DNA of 64,000 nucleotides from Pantoea stewartii subsp. stewartii (GTDB lineage Bacteria; Pseudomonadota; Gammaproteobacteria; Enterobacterales; Enterobacteriaceae): NCBI RefSeq assembly GCF_008801695.1, contig NZ_VZPF01000013.1, positions 1 to 64,000 of the forward strand, read 5' to 3'. Shown piece by piece: positions 16,962 to 26,398 of this stretch (position 1 is its first letter; each line of letters starts with the position of its first letter). The notes under the pieces were generated by a model. It saw only the letters and a program-made list of their open reading frames with translations, ran no database searches and was not told where the DNA came from. The position numbers and the translations under genes were made by a program.

Positions 16962-17555
16962 TCAACGTAACCCGCCGTAGCGCGCTGCCTGCTTTATAAA
17001 CCAGTTCTCGGGCACGCTGTACGGTGCCTGACTTAGCTGTGCAATGCCCTTTTCAATATTTGTCGAGGCCTGATGCCAGAGTACTTCGCTGCCTTCTTTG
17101 AGCAGGCCAATCTGAATTTTCTTTTCAATCAGGTAAACGCGGGCGAAGTGCGGATCGAAGCGGACGATGGCCCGTGTGTTATCAATAATATCGGCCAGCT
17201 TAATAGTTTGCGCTTCAGGACTGGCCTGGGCAGTATGACGGAAATGCGCCATTTTTCTGGCAGCCCGATTTTTTGCCTGCGTGGGGGCGGTATCGGTCAG
17301 CATTTCAACCAGTCGGGCCACTTCCGGGCCGAAATGATTTTCAATATCGTTGAGTGTCGTCGCCGTATCTTCTACAGTATCGTGCAGCCATGCAGCGGCC
17401 AGCATAACCGGGTCATCGGTTACGCTTCTGACCAACTCCACCACGGCTGTCGGATGAACAATATAGGGCTCATCCGTATATTTACGCCGCTGTCCTGATT
17501 CAGCATGGACCTGTGTGGCATAGCGTCGTGCCTGTTCTTCCAAAGAATCCTGCAT
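16962..17555 (-). CDS. Small HD-domain hydrolase, (p)ppGpp hydrolase-like
   Basis: The 197-residue protein consists of a single HD domain resembling the hydrolase half of RelA/SpoT proteins and small alarmone hydrolases. Visible motifs in order: YTDEPYIVHPTAVVELV (metal-binding His), AAAWLHDTVEDT (the HD doublet and the catalytic E-D pair of this family), and KLADIIDNTRAI (the late Asp, corresponding to KLADRLHNMR in SpoT). It has no synthetase, TGS or ACT domain. The family suggests removal of a 3'-phosphate or pyrophosphate from a nucleotide; the substrate here is an inference. It is divergent from ohrR, with a 62-bp gap between the two starts, and could share control with it. The ATG at 17555 is well placed. 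Confidence 0.75.
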   Translation of the reverse strand: MQDSLEEQARRYATQVHAESGQRRKYTDEPYIVHPTAVVELVRSVTDDPVMLAAAWLHDTVEDTATTLNDIENHFGPEVARLVEMLTDTAPTQAKNRAARKMAHFRHTAQASPEAQTIKLADIIDNTRAIVRFDPHFARVYLIEKKIQIGLLKEGSEVLWHQASTNIEKGIAQLSQAPYSVPENWFIKQAARYGGLR

Positions 17556-17576
17556 GCACTACCCCCGGCTGTTATA

Positions 17577-17590
17577 AATTGCTTGCAATT
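17577..17590. promoter_or_regulatory. Dyad between the HD gene and ohrR, candidate OhrR operator
   Basis: AATTGC-tt-GCAATT at 17577-17590 is a perfect palindrome in the 62-bp divergent gap, 27 bp before the ohrR start. OhrR-type MarR regulators bind AT-rich dyads with AATT arms, so autoregulation, and possibly control of the divergent gene, is plausible. Confidence 0.6.
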
Positions 17591-17617
17591 AACTAGTGTG
17601 CTATCTATATTACTTCC

Positions 17618-18082
17618 ATGAACAGTTATCAAGATGACAAAAAAGTGAAAGCAGCGCCACTGTTGCTCGATCAGCAACTTTGTTTCGCACTTTATTCCGC
17701 CAATCTGGCGATGCATAAAGTCTATCGCAAGTTACTTAGCCAGATGGATATTACCTATCCGCAATATCTGGTCATGCTGGTGCTGTGGCAACAGGATTCA
17801 CTCACGGTGTCAGAAATATGCGAACGGCTTTTTCTGGATTCAGCGACGCTGACGCCGCTGTTGAAACGTCTGGAAAATGCGGGCTTAATCAACCGTCAGC
17901 GTTCCCGTCAGGATGAACGTCAGGTGGTGGTCAGCTTAACGGATTCCGGGTGGGCTTTACGTCAGCAGGCTGAAAGTATTCCTGATGACATTCAGTGTGC
18001 GTCAGATTGTAGCGAGGACGAGATGTATGCGCTTAAGCTACAGCTCAACCAGTTACGTGACAAACTGATGGCTCCGCGCTAA
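17618..18082 (+). CDS. ohrR: MarR-family organic-peroxide sensor OhrR
   Basis: OhrR represses ohr until organic hydroperoxide oxidises a reactive cysteine near the N-terminus. The 154-residue product has that residue in [20 protein letters not shown] (Cys22), the placement typical of OhrR. A winged-helix domain follows: [25 protein letters not shown] (recognition helix), then the wing [17 protein letters not shown]. The adjacent ohr gene confirms the assignment. A second cysteine pair, QCASDC near the C-terminus, could serve as resolving residues as in two-cysteine OhrRs. The ATG at 17618 has no strong ribosome binding site. Confidence 0.9.
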   Translation: MNSYQDDKKVKAAPLLLDQQLCFALYSANLAMHKVYRKLLSQMDITYPQYLVMLVLWQQDSLTVSEICERLFLDSATLTPLLKRLENAGLINRQRSRQDERQVVVSLTDSGWALRQQAESIPDDIQCASDCSEDEMYALKLQLNQLRDKLMAPR

Positions 18083-18176
18083 ATTTTCTAATGAGTACAG
18101 GCAGTAAATTAACCTTCACTGTTCGACTACGTTTTGATGAGTAGCGAGCGATTAAATAGTGCAATGGAGAAAAGCG

Positions 18177-18605
18177 ATGTCTTTAGAACAAGTGGTTTAC
18201 CGTGCAAAAGCTAAAGCTACCGGTGGTCGTGATGGCCGCGCAACGTCTTCTGACGGCGTGCTGGATGTCAAACTGGGTGTGCCAAAAGAGATGGGCGGCG
18301 CAGGTGGCGAAGTCACTAACCCAGAGCAGCTTTTTGCAGCGGGATACTCAGCTTGCTTCCTGGGTGCGATGAAATTTGTTGCTGGCCGCGACAAGATTGC
18401 GATGCCAAAAGATGCATGGATTGAAGGTGAAGTCGGAATTGGTCCAATCCCAAATGGTTTTGGTATCGAAGCGACGCTGAATATCCACTTGCCTGACATG
18501 GATGAAGCAGAAGCACAGAAGCTGGTTGACGCCGCGCACATCGTGTGTCCTTACTCAAATGCCACACGTAACAATATTGACGTAACACTGAACATTATTC
18601 GCTAA
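18177..18605 (+). CDS. ohr: Organic hydroperoxide resistance protein Ohr
   Basis: Ohr is a cytoplasmic thiol peroxidase of the Ohr/OsmC family that reduces organic hydroperoxides. The 142-residue product contains both catalytic cysteines in their usual settings: [15 protein letters not shown] (peroxidatic, about Cys60) and [16 protein letters not shown] (resolving, about Cys124). The Ohr-type start [14 protein letters not shown] is present, with its conserved Arg. The ATG at 18177 follows an atggag site; a longer in-frame start at 18159 is less likely. About 95 bp separate it from ohrR. A hairpin follows the stop. Confidence 0.95.
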   Translation: MSLEQVVYRAKAKATGGRDGRATSSDGVLDVKLGVPKEMGGAGGEVTNPEQLFAAGYSACFLGAMKFVAGRDKIAMPKDAWIEGEVGIGPIPNGFGIEATLNIHLPDMDEAEAQKLVDAAHIVCPYSNATRNNIDVTLNIIR

Positions 18606-18611
18606 GCGATC

Positions 18612-18640
18612 AAGGGCCTGGTTCCGGGCCCTTCCTTACT
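18612..18640 (+). terminator. Possible ohr terminator
   Basis: A perfect 7-bp stem, AAGGGCC (18612-18618) and GGCCCTT (18627-18633), lies 6 bp after the ohr stop and is followed by pyrimidine-rich sequence rather than a pure T-run. Confidence 0.55.
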
Positions 18641-18859
18641 TTCTCTTCTGGCCCACTTCCCGGATCGTGCTGAACAGGATTATTTTCTGGTTTATAGCGT
18701 GGCCGCGTGCTTAACTGTGCCGCTTTATATCAGGGCATGTCAAAACGCTCAGAATTCTCTTCTTATTTAACCGGCTTGCTTAATTCGCGAACTCTGCAGA
18801 AATATGGCAGTCAGATTAACGTTTGGTTAAGCGCTTAGTCCGGGGAAACTCCATTTTTC

Positions 18860-20551
18860 ATGAATTATATAAAATCATTAACACAGCAAAAGCTGTCGCT
18901 CTTGCTGGCTTTGTATCTCGGTATCCTGCTGAATTTGCCGATTTTTTATCGCCGCTTTGCGGGACTGTTGACAACCTCAACCGTGACAGCCTGGCTCACC
19001 GCGCTTACAGAGGTTGTGGCTATCGTACTGTTAACGTTTTTCCTGATGCGGCTGTTATCGCTGGGTGGAAGAGTGTTTTACCGTATTCTGGCCACGTTGA
19101 TCGTGCTGATTTCTGTCGCCGCCGCCTATTACATGGCCTTTTTTAATGTGGTTATCGGCTATGGCATTGTTGCATCCGTGATGACAACCGATACCGATCT
19201 GTCTAAAGAGGTCGTGGGCTATCACTTCATTTTGTGGATGGTCCTGGCCAGTGCGCTGCCGTTGTTCTTCATCTGGCGTAACAGTCTTAGCATGACGCTC
19301 AATGAGCAACTGCGCACACCAGGACAGCGTCTTAAGCCGACGCTTATCCTGCTGGCTTGCGTCGCCCTCGTCTGGCTGCCCATCCGCTACCTTGATAAGT
19401 TGCAAAAAAACAATGAGGAAGTGACCAATATCGATCTGCCCAGTTATGGCGGCGTAGTTGCGCACTCCTATTTACCCTCTAACTGGCTGGCCGCGCTGGG
19501 CCTGTTTACCTGGACGAAAGTCGACGAAACGCTGGAAAACCATGAACTGCTGGATCCTGCCCAAAAGTTTACCTATGTTGCGCCGCCGGGCTTAGATGAT
19601 ACTTACGTTGTATTTGTTATCGGCGAAACCACGCGCTGGGACCATATGGGATTGCTGGGCTACGAGCGTAATACCACGCCGAAGCTTTCTCAGGAGAAAA
19701 ATCTGGTCGCATTCCGCGGTGAATCCTGTGATACCGCGACCAAGCTGTCTTTACGTTGTATGTTTGTACGTGAAGGCGGCACCATGGATAATCCTGGCCG
19801 GACGTTAAAAGAGCAAAATGTTTTCGCGGTAATGAAAGAGCTAGGCTTCACCTCAGAGCTGTTTGCGATGCAGAGTGAAGTCTGGTTCTACGATAACATC
19901 AACGCTAATAACTTCTCTTTCCGTGAGCAGATCGGTTCAGAACCACGCAATCAGGGCAAGTCAGTGGATGATATGCTGCTTGTACCTGAGCTGCAGGCAT
20001 CATTGCAGCGTTATCCAAAAGGTAAGCATCTGGTTGTGTTGCATACCAAAGGTTCCCATTACCTCTATTCGCAACGGTATCCGCGCAGTTTTGCGCGTTA
20101 CCAGCCTGAATGCATGGGCGTGGATGAAACCTGTAGCAAAGCGCAGTTGATTAATGCCTATGATAATTCGGTACTCTACGTCGACAGCATGCTGGACAGC
20201 GTATTGGATCAGCTGCGTGATAAGAAAGCGATTGTTTTCTATGCCTCTGATCATGGTGAATCGATTAGCGACAATATGCATTTGCACGGCACGCCGCGTG
20301 AGATGGCACCACCAGAGCAGTTCCGCGTGCCGATGATGGTCTGGGCATCGGACAAATACCTGGCGGACTCTACGAATCGCGAAAACTTTGAACGACTGCA
20401 GGCGCAACAGCGTACGGGCAAAACCCATCGTCATGTTGAGCTGTTTGATACGATTCTGGGCTGCCTGGGTTATACCTCGCCCGATGGTGGAATTAAGCAG
20501 GCGAACAACTGGTGTCAGGCGCCAGCCAGAACGGCGACTAAAGCGCTGTAA
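18860..20551 (+). CDS. eptB: Kdo2-lipid A phosphoethanolamine transferase EptB
   Basis: EptB adds phosphoethanolamine to the outer Kdo residue of lipopolysaccharide at the periplasmic face of the inner membrane. The protein is 563 residues, the length of E. coli EptB. Residues about 1-180 hold five hydrophobic segments, including VVIGYGIVASVMTTDTDLS. The periplasmic sulfatase-like domain has the metal site FVIGETTRWDHMGLLGYERN, the phospho-enzyme threonine region CDTATKLSLRCMF, HTKGSHYLYSQRYP, and the zinc motif YASDHGESISDN with HGTPREMAP. It is followed by tRNA-Pro, as in E. coli. I see no clear sigma-E promoter in front of it, unlike E. coli. Confidence 0.95.
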   Translation: MNYIKSLTQQKLSLLLALYLGILLNLPIFYRRFAGLLTTSTVTAWLTALTEVVAIVLLTFFLMRLLSLGGRVFYRILATLIVLISVAAAYYMAFFNVVIGYGIVASVMTTDTDLSKEVVGYHFILWMVLASALPLFFIWRNSLSMTLNEQLRTPGQRLKPTLILLACVALVWLPIRYLDKLQKNNEEVTNIDLPSYGGVVAHSYLPSNWLAALGLFTWTKVDETLENHELLDPAQKFTYVAPPGLDDTYVVFVIGETTRWDHMGLLGYERNTTPKLSQEKNLVAFRGESCDTATKLSLRCMFVREGGTMDNPGRTLKEQNVFAVMKELGFTSELFAMQSEVWFYDNINANNFSFREQIGSEPRNQGKSVDDMLLVPELQASLQRYPKGKHLVVLHTKGSHYLYSQRYPRSFARYQPECMGVDETCSKAQLINAYDNSVLYVDSMLDSVLDQLRDKKAIVFYASDHGESISDNMHLHGTPREMAPPEQFRVPMMVWASDKYLADSTNRENFERLQAQQRTGKTHRHVELFDTILGCLGYTSPDGGIKQANNWCQAPARTATKAL

Positions 20552-20676
20552 TCACACAGGGATTTTGGATTGATAACGCCGAGAAGCCGCTGACCGCCTG
20601 CTTTCCAGGCGATTGGCCTTAAAAGCGCAAAAAGCGGTTGACGCTTATCAGGGGGAGCAGTAACATGCGCCCCCAT

Positions 20677-20753
20677 CGGCGAGTAGCGCAGCTTGGTAGC
20701 GCAACTGGTTTGGGACCAGTGGGTCGGAGGTTCGAATCCTCTCTCGCCGACCA
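20677..20753 (+). tRNA. tRNA-Pro (TGG anticodon)
   Basis: This 77-base tRNA gene begins CGGCGAG, has an encoded CCA end, and shows the T-loop GGTTCGAATCC. The anticodon stem-loop ACTGG-TTTGGGA-CCAGT gives the anticodon TGG, which reads CCN proline codons. A rho-independent terminator follows directly. There is no integrase or att-like repeat downstream. Confidence 0.97.
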
Positions 20754-20761
20754 TATTTAAG

Positions 20762-20790
20762 AAACCTGTCTGTAAAGACAGGTTTTTTTT
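20762..20790 (+). terminator. tRNA-Pro terminator
   Basis: A perfect 10-bp stem, AAACCTGTCT (20762-20771) and AGACAGGTTT (20776-20785), closes a GTAA tetraloop and runs into Ts. It starts 9 bp after the tRNA. Confidence 0.95.
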
Positions 20791-21651
20791 CGCCTGAATA
20801 AAAGCGGGTGAGAACTGCCGAAGGCAGCTTGCGCCGTGCATGCGCAGGGTTTCGTTAATAAAGGGGCCGTCTTTACTCTTTCTGTTTAGTTTTTAACCCA
20901 ATGATAAAACAGCTTTTTTGCTGCGGCCTGACATAGTCATCGTCACCTGTGTTTATGACGGGGCTTATGACGTGTTGTGAAAATTACGTCATCACAGCAA
21001 GCCTTTATGGGTTTGTTATTAGAAAATCTCATGTCAGTAATTTTGTGAAAAACCAATAACACATCCTTGCAGCGCAATTTCATGACAGACCGCTATTTTG
21101 CCATCTCAAGGCGATGCAGGCCTTGTTGCCTGAGGGATGCTGGCAGGCGAAATATAAGTTTTGGTTATGCTGTAAAAAAGCAAAATGTTAAATTTTTGCG
21201 AGAAAATATCAGCATTTTCCGCTGTATGAACGTCATAACGCACAGGAAATCGTTCAGATATCCAACATTTGGCGCTAAATGATGTACGATTTTATTTAGT
21301 GGTAATGACTGCTTAACGATGACTGTCGTAGCAGAATACGCGGAAATAAAGCCACGCCACTGTGCAATATAGGGCGTTAGCGCGCGCAGGGTTTTTTTTA
21401 TCGTTGCTTGCTATTCCTCACACTCTGTGTAAATAACTAACCGTTGTATTGACGTTCTTTGCAACTGTTGACAAATTGATGCGTCAATAACGGTGCAGAT
21501 ACAGATTTTTCTGATGGGTACTTATCAATCAGCATTATCAAAACAAAAATATCTCACTCTTATCACCCGCTCAGGGTGGACCGCCTGAACCGCATAAAAA
21601 AACCAGAGGTCGGGCAATGCACACAACAACACATCACAATGGAGCAAAAGC
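20791..21651. other. Long region upstream of dppA
   Basis: These 861 bases show no supported gene on either strand. They should contain the dppA promoter and leader; the closest -35-like element is TTGACA around 21469, without a good -10 at the usual distance. A GC-rich segment followed by eight Ts (gcgcgcgcagggtttttttt, near 21380-21405) might be a transcript end. In E. coli the dppA leader is long and is a GcvB sRNA target. Confidence 0.4.
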
Positions 21652-23262
21652 ATGATCAACTCCCTGGCCAAATCCAGGATGCTGAAGGTCGGTCTGAGCC
21701 TCGTCGCCATGACCGTAGCCGCAGGTGTTCAGGCGAAAACCCTGGTTTATTGTTCTGAAGGTTCTCCGGAAGGGTTTAACCCGCAACTCTTTACGTCGGG
21801 TACGACGTACGATGCCAGCTCTGTTCCAATCTATAACCGTCTGGTTGAATTCAAAACGGGTACGACCGAACTGGTACCTGGACTGGCTGAAAAGTGGGAC
21901 GTCAGTGCTGACGGTAAAACCTATACCTTCCATTTACGCAACGGCGTGAAATGGCAAACGACTAAAGATTTCAAACCTACGCGTGAATTTAACGCGGATG
22001 ACGTCGTGTTTTCTTTTGAGCGTCAGTTAGACAAAAACAACAAATACCACAACGTCTCTGGCGGCAGCTACGAGTACTTTGAAGGTATGGATATGCCAAA
22101 GCTGATCAGCAAAATCGAAAAAGTAGACGATCATACCGTTCGCTTTGTGCTGACACGTCCTGAAGCGCCTTTCCTGGCTGATCTGGGCATGGATTTCGCC
22201 TCCATCATGTCCAAAGAATACGCTGACAACATGCTGAAAGCCGGCACGCCTGAAAAAATTGACCTGAATCCAGTGGGCACCGGGCCGTTTGTGCTTCAGC
22301 AGTACCAGAAAGACTCACGTATCCTGTACAAAGCCAACCCGGATTACTGGGGAACCAAGCCAAAAATCGATCGTTTGGTTTTCTCGATTACCCCCGATGC
22401 GTCAGTACGTTACGCCAAGCTGCAGAAAGGCGAATGTCAGATCATGCCGTATCCGAATCCGGCTGATATCGCCAGCATGAAGAAAGACAGCAAAATTAAC
22501 CTGATGGAGCAGCCAGGTCTGAACGTCGGTTACCTGTCATTCAACACCGAGAAAAAACCGCTGGATAACGTGAAAGTGCGTCAGGCACTGACCATGGCGG
22601 TAAACAAGAAAGCCATCATTGATGCGGTTTATCAGGGCGCCGGCCAGCCAGCGAAAAACCTGATTCCACCGACAATGTGGAGCTATAACAACGATGTTAA
22701 AGACTATGCCTACGATCCAGAGAAAGCCAAAGCGTTGCTGAAAGAAGCCGGTATGCCGGATGGTTTCTCTATCGATCTGTGGGCAATGCCGGTTCAGCGT
22801 CCTTATAACCCGAACGCGCGCCGTATGGCAGAGATGATTCAGGCTGACTGGGCGAAAATTGGCGTGAAAGCCAAGATTGTCACCTATGAATGGGGCGAGT
22901 ACCTGAAACGTGCCAAAGCGGGTGAGCACCAGACGGTCATGATGGGCTGGACTGGCGATAATGGGGATCCCGATAACTTCTTCGCAACGCTGTTCAGCTG
23001 TGCGGCGGCGAAAGACGGCTCTAACTATTCGCGCTGGTGCTACAAGCCGTTTGAAGATTTGATTCAGCCAGCACGTGCGGAATCCGATCACAACAAACGT
23101 ATTGAGTACTACAAGCAGGCTCAGGTTGTAATGCATGACCAGGCGCCTGCGCTGATCATCGCTCACTCAACCGTTTATGAGCCTGTAAGCAAGAAAGTTA
23201 CTGGTTATGTCGTTGATCCATTAGGTAAACATCACTTCGATACCGTCGATATTCAGGAATAA
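21652..23262 (+). CDS. dppA: Periplasmic dipeptide-binding protein DppA
   Basis: DppA captures dipeptides in the periplasm for the DppBCDF ABC transporter. It is also known to serve dipeptide chemotaxis through Tap and uptake of haem or 5-aminolevulinate. The 536-residue precursor (E. coli 535) has a Sec signal (KSRMLKVGLSLVAMTVAAG, cleavage after VQA). The SBP_bac_5 signature region follows: LVYCSEGSPEGFNPQLFTSG, then GLAEKWDVSADGKTYTFHLR. The binding-site segment MGWTGDNGDPDNFFATLFS is also present. The gene starts at the ATG behind GGAGCAAAAGC and leads the dpp operon. Confidence 0.97.
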   Translation: MINSLAKSRMLKVGLSLVAMTVAAGVQAKTLVYCSEGSPEGFNPQLFTSGTTYDASSVPIYNRLVEFKTGTTELVPGLAEKWDVSADGKTYTFHLRNGVKWQTTKDFKPTREFNADDVVFSFERQLDKNNKYHNVSGGSYEYFEGMDMPKLISKIEKVDDHTVRFVLTRPEAPFLADLGMDFASIMSKEYADNMLKAGTPEKIDLNPVGTGPFVLQQYQKDSRILYKANPDYWGTKPKIDRLVFSITPDASVRYAKLQKGECQIMPYPNPADIASMKKDSKINLMEQPGLNVGYLSFNTEKKPLDNVKVRQALTMAVNKKAIIDAVYQGAGQPAKNLIPPTMWSYNNDVKDYAYDPEKAKALLKEAGMPDGFSIDLWAMPVQRPYNPNARRMAEMIQADWAKIGVKAKIVTYEWGEYLKRAKAGEHQTVMMGWTGDNGDPDNFFATLFSCAAAKDGSNYSRWCYKPFEDLIQPARAESDHNKRIEYYKQAQVVMHDQAPALIIAHSTVYEPVSKKVTGYVVDPLGKHHFDTVDIQE

Positions 23263-23282
23263 CCTTTCGGATTACTGCAGTC

Positions 23283-23340
23283 AGGGCCGGTTTTACCGGC
23301 CCTCAGGCGACCGTGTCAGGTCGCCTGTTATCTGCTCTTT
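23283..23340 (+). terminator. Double stem-loop after dppA
   Basis: Two perfect stems follow the dppA stop: AGGGCCGG/CCGGCCCT (23283-23303) and CAGGCGACC/GGTCGCCTG (23304-23327), then a T-rich stretch. This looks like a partial terminator or mRNA stabiliser that keeps dppA, the binding protein, more abundant than dppBCDF. E. coli has a comparable arrangement. Confidence 0.75.
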
Positions 23341-23467
23341 TTTTTCCGGCTAATTACTTTTACAAAAAGAAGCGCTTCCTGCGTCGCGTTCTGCTGTCGC
23401 GGGATGCGGTTAATGAGCAATGTTATCTCTGGCCAGGGCCAGAGGAAAACGACTGAGAATTACGCCT

Positions 23468-24487
23468 ATGCTGCAGTTCATACTCCGGCGTCTGGGGCTT
23501 GTCATCCCAACGTTCATCGGTATTACATTATTGACCTTCGCGTTTGTGCATATGATCCCGGGCGATCCGGTGCTGATCATGGCAGGTGAACGCGGTATCT
23601 CCCCCGAGCGCCATGCTGAGTTAATGGCGATGATGGGGCTCGATCAGCCGCTGTGGAAACAGTATCTGCACTATATCAACGGTGTGCTGCACGGTGATTT
23701 AGGTATTTCACTGAAGAGCCGCATTCCTGTATGGACTGAATTCGTCCCGCGCTTTAAAGCCACCCTGGAACTGGGGATCTGCGCCATGATGTTTGCCGTC
23801 GCCGTGGGGATTCCGGTTGGCGTTCTGGCCGCAGTAAAACGTGGTTCTGTATTCGATCACACCGCGGTCGAGATTTCCCTGACCGGCTACTCGATGCCGA
23901 TTTTCTGGTGGGGCATCATGTTGATTATGCTGGTGTCGGTCCAGCTCAATCTCACACCGGTTTCAGGTCGCGTGGCAGATACGGTGTTTCTGGACGACAG
24001 CCATCCGTTGACCGGTTTTATGCTGATTGACACGTTCATCTGGGGAGAGCCTGGCGACTTCAAAGATGCCGTCATGCATATGATTCTGCCCGCGATTGTG
24101 CTGGGCACCATTCCGCTGGCCGTCATCGTGCGCATGACGCGCTCCTCTATGCTGGAAGTGCTGGGTGAAGACTATATCCGCACCGCCCGGGCGAAAGGCC
24201 TGACGCGTATGCGCGTTATCGTCGTTCACGCTCTGCGTAATGCGATGTTGCCGGTTGTGACGGTCATCGGTTTGCAGGTGGGCACCTTGCTGGCAGGGGC
24301 CATCCTGACCGAAACCATCTTCTCCTGGCCGGGTTTGGGGCGCTGGCTGATCGAAGCGCTGCAACGCCGTGATTATCCGGTCGTGCAGGGCGGTGTGCTG
24401 CTGACGGCCATCCTGATTATCCTGGTCAACCTGTTGGTTGATCTGCTGTATGGCGTGGTGAACCCGCGCATACGTCATAAGAAATAA
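23468..24487 (+). CDS. dppB: Dipeptide ABC transporter permease DppB
   Basis: DppB is one of two inner-membrane permeases of the dipeptide importer. The 339-residue product has the E. coli length. It has six predicted membrane segments, starts MLQFILRRLGLVIPTFIGIT, and carries the permease coupling motif EDYIRTARAKGLTRMRVIVV. I chose the ATG at 23468; the frame is open upstream to 23420 but that extension is not conserved. It lies 205 bp after dppA, across the double stem-loop, and 9 bp before dppC. Confidence 0.96.
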   Translation: MLQFILRRLGLVIPTFIGITLLTFAFVHMIPGDPVLIMAGERGISPERHAELMAMMGLDQPLWKQYLHYINGVLHGDLGISLKSRIPVWTEFVPRFKATLELGICAMMFAVAVGIPVGVLAAVKRGSVFDHTAVEISLTGYSMPIFWWGIMLIMLVSVQLNLTPVSGRVADTVFLDDSHPLTGFMLIDTFIWGEPGDFKDAVMHMILPAIVLGTIPLAVIVRMTRSSMLEVLGEDYIRTARAKGLTRMRVIVVHALRNAMLPVVTVIGLQVGTLLAGAILTETIFSWPGLGRWLIEALQRRDYPVVQGGVLLTAILIILVNLLVDLLYGVVNPRIRHKK

Positions 24488-24496
24488 GGGGGCACC

Positions 24497-25399
24497 ATGT
24501 CTGTCGTTGATCCCGCGAGTGTGAATGTCGCACCTAAGCCGATGACCCCGATTCAGGAGTTCTGGCACTACTTTAAACGTAACAAAGGCGCGGTTATCGG
24601 GCTGGTTTACATCATTCTGATGCTCTTAATTGCCATTTTTGCCGAGGTGCTGGCACCGCACGGCCCGGCGGAGCAGTTCCGTGATGCCCTGCTGCATCCA
24701 CCTGTGTGGCAGGAGGGAGGAAGCTGGAGCTATATCCTGGGCACCGACGATGTGGGGCGCGATATCCTCTCGCGTTTGATGTACGGCGCGCGCCTTTCCT
24801 TGCTGGTGGGCTGCATGGTCGTTGTGTTGTCGCTGATTTTTGGCGTGATTTTCGGCCTGCTGGCGGGCTATATCGGTGGAGCGGTTGATGCCACGATTAT
24901 GCGTCTGGTCGACATTATGCTGGCGCTGCCTAGCCTGCTGTTAGCCCTTGTTCTGGTCGCCATTTTTGGTCCGTCGATCGTCAATGCTTCTATTGCTCTG
25001 ACCTTTGTCGCGCTGCCGCACTATATCCGTCTGACACGCGCGGCGGTACTGGTTGAGGTCAATCGTGACTATGTGACGGCCTCAGGTGTCGCCGGTGCCG
25101 GTATGCTGCGTCAGATGTTTGTGAATATTCTGCCTAACTGCCTGGCCCCGTTAATTGTTCAGGCCTCGTTAGGGTTTTCCAACGCCATTCTTGATATGGC
25201 GGCGTTGGGCTTTCTCGGTATGGGTGCGCAACCGCCAACGCCGGAGTGGGGCACTATGCTCTCCGACGTATTGCAGTACGCGCAAAGTGCCTGGTGGGTG
25301 GTGACGTTCCCCGGATTAGTCATTCTGCTGACCGTGCTGGCATTTAACCTGATGGGCGATGGTTTGCGTGATGCACTCGACCCGAAACTCAAGCAGTAA
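24497..25399 (+). CDS. dppC: Dipeptide ABC transporter permease DppC
   Basis: DppC is the second permease and pairs with DppB. It is 300 residues long, as in E. coli, with an N-terminal OppC-type segment (MTPIQEFWHYFKRNKGAVIG) and the signature DDVGRDILSRLMYGARLSLL. The coupling motif NRDYVTASGVAGAGMLRQMF contacts the ATPases. It sits 9 bp after dppB and 12 bp before dppD in the operon. Confidence 0.96.
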   Translation: MSVVDPASVNVAPKPMTPIQEFWHYFKRNKGAVIGLVYIILMLLIAIFAEVLAPHGPAEQFRDALLHPPVWQEGGSWSYILGTDDVGRDILSRLMYGARLSLLVGCMVVVLSLIFGVIFGLLAGYIGGAVDATIMRLVDIMLALPSLLLALVLVAIFGPSIVNASIALTFVALPHYIRLTRAAVLVEVNRDYVTASGVAGAGMLRQMFVNILPNCLAPLIVQASLGFSNAILDMAALGFLGMGAQPPTPEWGTMLSDVLQYAQSAWWVVTFPGLVILLTVLAFNLMGDGLRDALDPKLKQ

Positions 25400-25411
25400 A
25401 GAGGCACCGAG

Positions 25412-26398
25412 ATGGCGTTATTAAATGTAGATAAGTTATCGGTGCATTTCGGCGACGATAAGGCACCGTTCCGCGCAGTAGACCGCATCAGTTATCAGGT
25501 TGAACAGGGCCAGGTGGTGGGCATTGTCGGTGAGTCGGGTTCGGGTAAATCCGTCAGTTCTCTGGCTATCATGGGGTTGATCGATTTCCCCGGTAAGGTG
25601 ATGGCGGAAAAGCTCGAATTCAACCAACGCGATCTAAAACGTATCTCTGAAAAAGAGCGCCGTCAGCTGGTGGGCGCCGAAGTGGCCATGATTTTTCAGG
25701 ACCCGATGACCAGCCTGAATCCCTGCTATACCGTGGGTTACCAAATCATGGAAGCCATTAAGGTCCATCAGGGCGGTAATAAAAGTACCCGCCGCCAGCG
25801 GGCGATTGATCTACTGAATCAGGTGGGGATTCCCGATCCGGCCTCGCGGCTGGATGTGTATCCGCATCAACTGTCTGGTGGGATGAGCCAGCGCGTGATG
25901 ATCGCGATGGCGATCGCCTGTCGTCCAAAGCTGCTGATTGCCGATGAACCGACGACCGCGCTGGACGTGACGATTCAGGCGCAGATCATTGAACTGCTGC
26001 TGGACCTGCAAAAGCAGGAAAACATGGCGCTGATCCTGATCACACACGACCTGGCACTGGTGGCAGAAGCGGCCCACCATATCATTGTGATGTATGCCGG
26101 CCAGGTAGTAGAGAGCGGCAAAGCGTCCGATATCTTTAAAGCCCCCCGTCATCCTTACACGCAGGCGTTATTGCGTGCGCTGCCAGAATTCGCGGCCGAT
26201 AAAGCACGCCTGGCCTCATTGCCGGGGGTGGTGCCAGGCAAATACGATCGTCCAATGGGCTGTCTGCTGAATCCACGCTGCCCTTATGCTAACGATCGCT
26301 GCCGTAAAGAAGAACCTGAACTGCGGACGATTCCGGGACGTCAGTCCAAATGTCACTATCCGCTGGACGATGCCGGGAGACCAACCTATGAGTCCTGA
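25412..26398 (+). CDS. dppD: Dipeptide ABC transporter ATPase DppD
   Basis: DppD is one of two ATPases that power the importer. The 328-residue protein has Walker A ([14 protein letters not shown]), the Q-loop ([11 protein letters not shown]), the ABC signature ([15 protein letters not shown]), Walker B ([14 protein letters not shown]) and the H-loop (LITHDLALV). The C-terminal OppD-type cysteine motif ([13 protein letters not shown]...C) usually binds an Fe-S cluster or metal. It ends 11 bp inside dppF, which indicates translational coupling. Confidence 0.97.
   Translation: MALLNVDKLSVHFGDDKAPFRAVDRISYQVEQGQVVGIVGESGSGKSVSSLAIMGLIDFPGKVMAEKLEFNQRDLKRISEKERRQLVGAEVAMIFQDPMTSLNPCYTVGYQIMEAIKVHQGGNKSTRRQRAIDLLNQVGIPDPASRLDVYPHQLSGGMSQRVMIAMAIACRPKLLIADEPTTALDVTIQAQIIELLLDLQKQENMALILITHDLALVAEAAHHIIVMYAGQVVESGKASDIFKAPRHPYTQALLRALPEFAADKARLASLPGVVPGKYDRPMGCLLNPRCPYANDRCRKEEPELRTIPGRQSKCHYPLDDAGRPTYES

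Noticed and set aside
20754-21651. A genomic island behind tRNA-Pro
   Set aside because: No integrase, no repeat of the tRNA 3' end, and dppA follows as in E. coli.
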